Below, piece by piece: positions 61,827 through 64,000 of a stretch of 64,000 nucleotides of DNA; position 1 is the stretch's first letter; each line of letters opens with the position of its first letter. The translations under genes were made by a program, and so were the position numbers. Source of the stretch: Bacillota bacterium (GTDB taxonomy: Bacteria > Bacillota > Clostridia > Oscillospirales > Ruminococcaceae). Location of the stretch: NCBI GenBank assembly GCA_023421245.1, contig JAEZTV010000009.1, positions 100,876 through 164,875 of the forward strand, read 5' to 3'. The notes under the pieces were generated by a model, which saw only the letters and a program-made list of their open reading frames with translations, was not told the origin of the DNA and did no database searches.

Positions 61827-61882
61827 GCTTATGATATAATAGCCCACCGCTGTAGGCAGGGCATATGGATGAACGTATAATC

Positions 61883-61960
61883 GCCCATCAAAAGGCGGTT
61901 ACCGCGTAAGCGGTGAGCCGCCCTGCATAACGCGTATAATATCCGTCTTGCGGATATTAT
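61883..61960. repeat. dispersed 38-base repeat and adjacent hairpin
   Basis: 61883-61920 is identical over 38 bases to 33609-33646. It contains the GGCGGTTACCGCGTAAGCGG hairpin region. Beside it is a perfect 10-base-pair hairpin (ATAATATCCG at 61936-61945 with its complement at 61951-61960). TATAAT motifs lie at 61570, 61835, 61935 and 61974, alternating with these modules. Confidence 0.75.
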
Positions 61961-62093
61961 ATCATATCTGTGTTATAATGAGAAACAGGAATCATTTAGC
62001 AATGTTTTATCGATTTATGGACAATTATTTGTTTTGCCGCAAATGGGGTATCAAGGGAAAATAGGGCGGAAGCCGGAAAGGGTTTTGAACAAC

Positions 62094-62783
62094 ATGAAGG
62101 AAACAATCTTCACCATCCCCATCAGCGAGGTATTTGAACCGCGCGATGGGTGTCCACTCTGCCGTATGCATGATACGCTGGAAGAGCGTGCGCTCGATGC
62201 CGTTATGGGTGCCGCGATGATGGAGCCTGCCATCCGCATACAAACCAACAGGCTTGGGTTTTGCACCGCGCACTTTGACGGAATGTTGATGCGAAAGAAC
62301 CGTCTTTCCCTTGCGCTGATGCTTGAAAGCCACCTTAAGGAGGTCGAAAAGCTATTGCCGGGCGAGCGAGAGGAAAAAGCCGGAAAGGCGGATGTTCGCC
62401 GTGCAGAACAGATGCTTTGCAGTTGTTATGTTTGCGATAAGATTGACAATTCGATGGAGCACATGGTTTCAAACATCTTTGAGCTCTACCGTAAGGAAGA
62501 GAGCTTCCGCGTGTTGTATGCCGACCAGCCCTTTGTGTGTCTGCCGCATTATATTGAGCTTACAAAGAGGGCGCAAAAGGCGATTCCCAAAAGGGAGCTC
62601 GGCGAATTTTACAGCATAACAGGTACATTGCTGCGTAGGGGACTTAGTGAGATTCACGGCGATGTGGATACCTTCTGCCGGATGTTTGATTACCGTAACG
62701 CAGGCAAAACGGAGAAATCTCCACAGGTTAAGGTGGCGGTTGAGCGCGCAATAAAGTTTTTAACAACGCATACGCCGCGGTAA
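62094..62783 (+). CDS. Cys-rich protein, DUF6062-like, function unknown
   Basis: The 229-residue protein has four Cys/His pairs spaced like metal sites: GCPLCRMHD, FCTAHFDG, CSCYVCDKID and FVCLPHY. The order and the VFEPRDGCPLCRM start recall DUF6062 of Clostridia, with no known function. The rest is helical and charged. The ATG at 62094 gives MKETIFTIPISEVF; AAAGGG lies 12-13 bases before it. It is the only clear gene between the repeat cluster and the DnaA-box cluster. Confidence 0.72.
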   Translation: MKETIFTIPISEVFEPRDGCPLCRMHDTLEERALDAVMGAAMMEPAIRIQTNRLGFCTAHFDGMLMRKNRLSLALMLESHLKEVEKLLPGEREEKAGKADVRRAEQMLCSCYVCDKIDNSMEHMVSNIFELYRKEESFRVLYADQPFVCLPHYIELTKRAQKAIPKRELGEFYSITGTLLRRGLSEIHGDVDTFCRMFDYRNAGKTEKSPQVKVAVERAIKFLTTHTPR

Positions 62784-62947
62784 AGGCAGGACAACTTATC
62801 GTATACAAACGCATGTAAAGAAAAGGCAAACCGCATGGTCAAACGTTTTAAACTGTTATTTCTAGTCGTATTGGTAGAGATAACATAATTCAGTTTTTCA
62901 ACCGTTATGCATAGTCTTTTTTTACGCAGTTATCAGCTTTGCAAACG

Positions 62948-63063
62948 ATATCCACAGACTTTTCAACCTTTTCCACAGAGTTATCAACATCTGTTATGTA
63001 AACCACGGCTTTACAAAGGGTATAAGACGTGTGTTATCAACACTTTTAACCGACTTTTCCACA
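62948..63063 (+). other. cluster of DnaA-box-like sites
   Basis: Five 9-mers differ from TTATCCACA at one position: ATATCCACA (62948), TTTTCCACA (62969), TTATCAACA (62981), TTATCAACA (63034) and TTTTCCACA (63055), all on the plus strand. Two weaker ones (TTATCAGCT at 62930; TTTTCAACC near 62959) lie nearby. The block follows an AT-rich stretch (62870-62925). It could be a DnaA-binding locus such as an origin or a titration site. Neither dnaA, dnaN nor rpmH is in the window. Confidence 0.55.
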
Positions 63064-63217
63064 AGAGGACAGTGTATATTTTCTGTATACCCATTTTTTA
63101 CATACCGCCAATCGCCAGATTCGGCACATTCTGGGCGCATGGGGGCGAATAACAAGGGCAGAACCCGCCCAAAATAATGCAGAGTACCTGCATTTGTATT
63201 GGGGAGGGGAAACTGCC

Positions 63218-63493
63218 ATGCTGCGAGGAACCAATAAACGGGCAATTGAGGTTATCAACACCGAAAACGACTATTTTGAACGTATCATATTCATTGTAAA
63301 AAACGAAAAACGCAATACACCGGAGCCGGAGCTGCGCCGCCAAGCACATTCCTACATGACGCTCAACGGGCCGCGTATACGCCGGACGGTGCTGGTACGG
63401 TCCACCGTCCTTTCCACCGTGCTCAAGATGCTTGCGGTGGCTGCTGTGGGTGCTGCCGTAACCGGCGTGTGCCTGATGCTGTTTTTTATGTAG
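63218..63493 (+). CDS. small membrane protein of unknown function
   Basis: The 91-residue protein has a soluble, charged N-terminal part (AIEVINTENDYFERIIFIVKNEKRNTPEPELRRQAHSYM) and a single C-terminal membrane helix (VLKMLAVAAVGAAVTGVCLMLFFM). GGGGAGGGG lies 8 bases before the ATG. The tail-anchored layout suggests a regulatory or scaffold role. I recognise no family. It lies between the DnaA-box cluster and the hairpin cluster. Confidence 0.65.
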   Translation: MLRGTNKRAIEVINTENDYFERIIFIVKNEKRNTPEPELRRQAHSYMTLNGPRIRRTVLVRSTVLSTVLKMLAVAAVGAAVTGVCLMLFFM

Positions 63494-63547
63494 CCAAAAC
63501 AGCCTTTGAAAAATCCACCGGTTTTATCATTTAATTTCTTCCTGCTC

Positions 63548-64000
63548 TATGGTATAATAAATCCACTAAGGCTGCTTCGCAGCCGTTGCACGTGTACCAC
63601 TCGGGTTGTGCCGCAAGGCGGCACAGTGAAATCTTTTCACAGTGAATTTCTTTCACCGAAAAACCATCACGCCGGCTCCCAGCGTTTACGCAGCAAAAGC
63701 TGCGCACAAAACGGGCAGCGTTTTGTGTGGCGGTTTTATGGTATAATATGTCCACAACCACATTCAAAGCTTTGCTTTGAATGAACTCGGCAAAGTCGAG
63801 TATGAGAATTTTGCATAGCAAAATACGAATGTGGCCATGTTACACCATAAACTGCAAATGCTGATGAAATCAGCATTTGCAAGGACTATGTCCTAAGCAA
63901 AACGACATTAGTCGTTTTGCAGTCTGTTTGTGGTATAATAACCGCAAGCATAGCTAAGCTGACGCTTATCATAGCCAAACTTCGGTTGGCATTTGGAAAA
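63548..64000. repeat. hairpin cluster with periodic TATAAT motifs
   Basis: TATGGTATAATA occurs at 63548 and 63737, and TGTGGTATAATA at 63929, with the TATAAT starts 189 and 192 bases apart. Between them are short hairpins: GGCTGC/GCAGCC, GTGCCGC/GCGGCAC, a 13-base-pair hairpin TGCAAATGCTGAT/ATCAGCATTTGCA, and GCAAAACGAC/GTCGTTTTGC, among others. At the edge (63971-64000, minus strand) begins TTTTCCAAATGCC with a hairpin and CTATG, a variant of the module at 33566 and 61652. There is no ORF of note. Confidence 0.7.

Noticed and set aside
61625..61834. 69-codon frame encoding three identical 22-residue blocks
   Set aside because: It is explained by a noncoding 66-base tandem repeat; the GGAGG element is not at a working distance from its ATG, and the same module elsewhere does not keep this frame.
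62881..63217. Calling the DnaA-box cluster a definite oriC
   Set aside because: dnaA, dnaN, recF, rpmH and a visible skew switch are all missing from the window, so only a DnaA-binding cluster can be supported.

Overview
The window looks like a chromosomal segment of a Gram-positive, spore-forming anaerobe of the class Clostridia. The pointers are spoIIE, an oxygen-sensitive class III ribonucleotide reductase (nrdD/nrdG), a GTP-type PEP carboxykinase, a cysteine T-box, strong AGGAGG ribosome binding sites, a type I-C CRISPR system and a DNA polymerase I without proofreading residues. The base composition is close to balanced. A family such as Oscillospiraceae or its relatives is a guess only. 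I found no rRNA or tRNA gene.

Layout. 1-3001: the 5' end of a type I-C cas operon on the minus strand (cas3, then cas5c running off the edge), with a palindromic control region and a minimal, partly degenerate CRISPR unit pointing the other way. 3160-15308: a complete branched-chain amino acid operon, ilvB-ilvN-ilvC-ilvD-leuA-cimA-leuC-leuD-leuB, behind a classical leader-peptide attenuator (36-codon peptide rich in Ile/Val/Leu) and two further small ORFs. CimA (citramalate synthase) means isoleucine can be made from pyruvate. 15462-20454: a LysM protein, a lipoprotein and nrdD-nrdG under a promoter with paired NrdR-like boxes. 20766-25379: a type IV pilin and a pilin-like partner, manA, and a run of small enzymes (methyltransferase, Nudix, GNAT, DJ-1 family). 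25442-33445: minus-strand housekeeping genes (pckG; polA, a phosphatase, rimI, a CPBP protease, tsaD). 33483-35968: a hairpin-rich repeat element and three accessory secreted or unknown genes. 36064-41295: dusB, yjbQ, an XRE regulator, and a divergent operon that starts with a LeuB paralogue lacking its catalytic residues. 41478-50830: a lipoprotein, a two-component pair, a DUF1385 protein, prmC, recA, recX, rimO, pgsA. 50832-55810: cysE-cysS behind a T-box, a CAP-domain lipoprotein, gltX. 56081-61527: trmO, spoIIE, an AT-rich alpha/beta hydrolase, an OGG-type DNA glycosylase. 61570-64000: tandem and dispersed repeats, a DUF6062-like gene, a cluster of DnaA-box-like sites and a small membrane protein.

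How it fits together. Amino acid supply is controlled in cis: the ilv-leu operon by translation of Ile/Val/Leu codons, and cysE-cysS by uncharged tRNA-Cys. The most unusual material is (i) the solitary degenerate CRISPR unit beside the cas promoter, (ii) the maintained but apparently catalytically dead LeuB paralogue next to an XRE regulator, (iii) intergenic hairpin clusters bounded by repeated -10-like TATAAT motifs at three loci, sharing modules up to 30 kb apart, and (iv) five near-consensus DnaA boxes within 116 bases away from any dnaA gene. All coordinates and motifs were read by eye; family names come from recognised motifs, not from searches.
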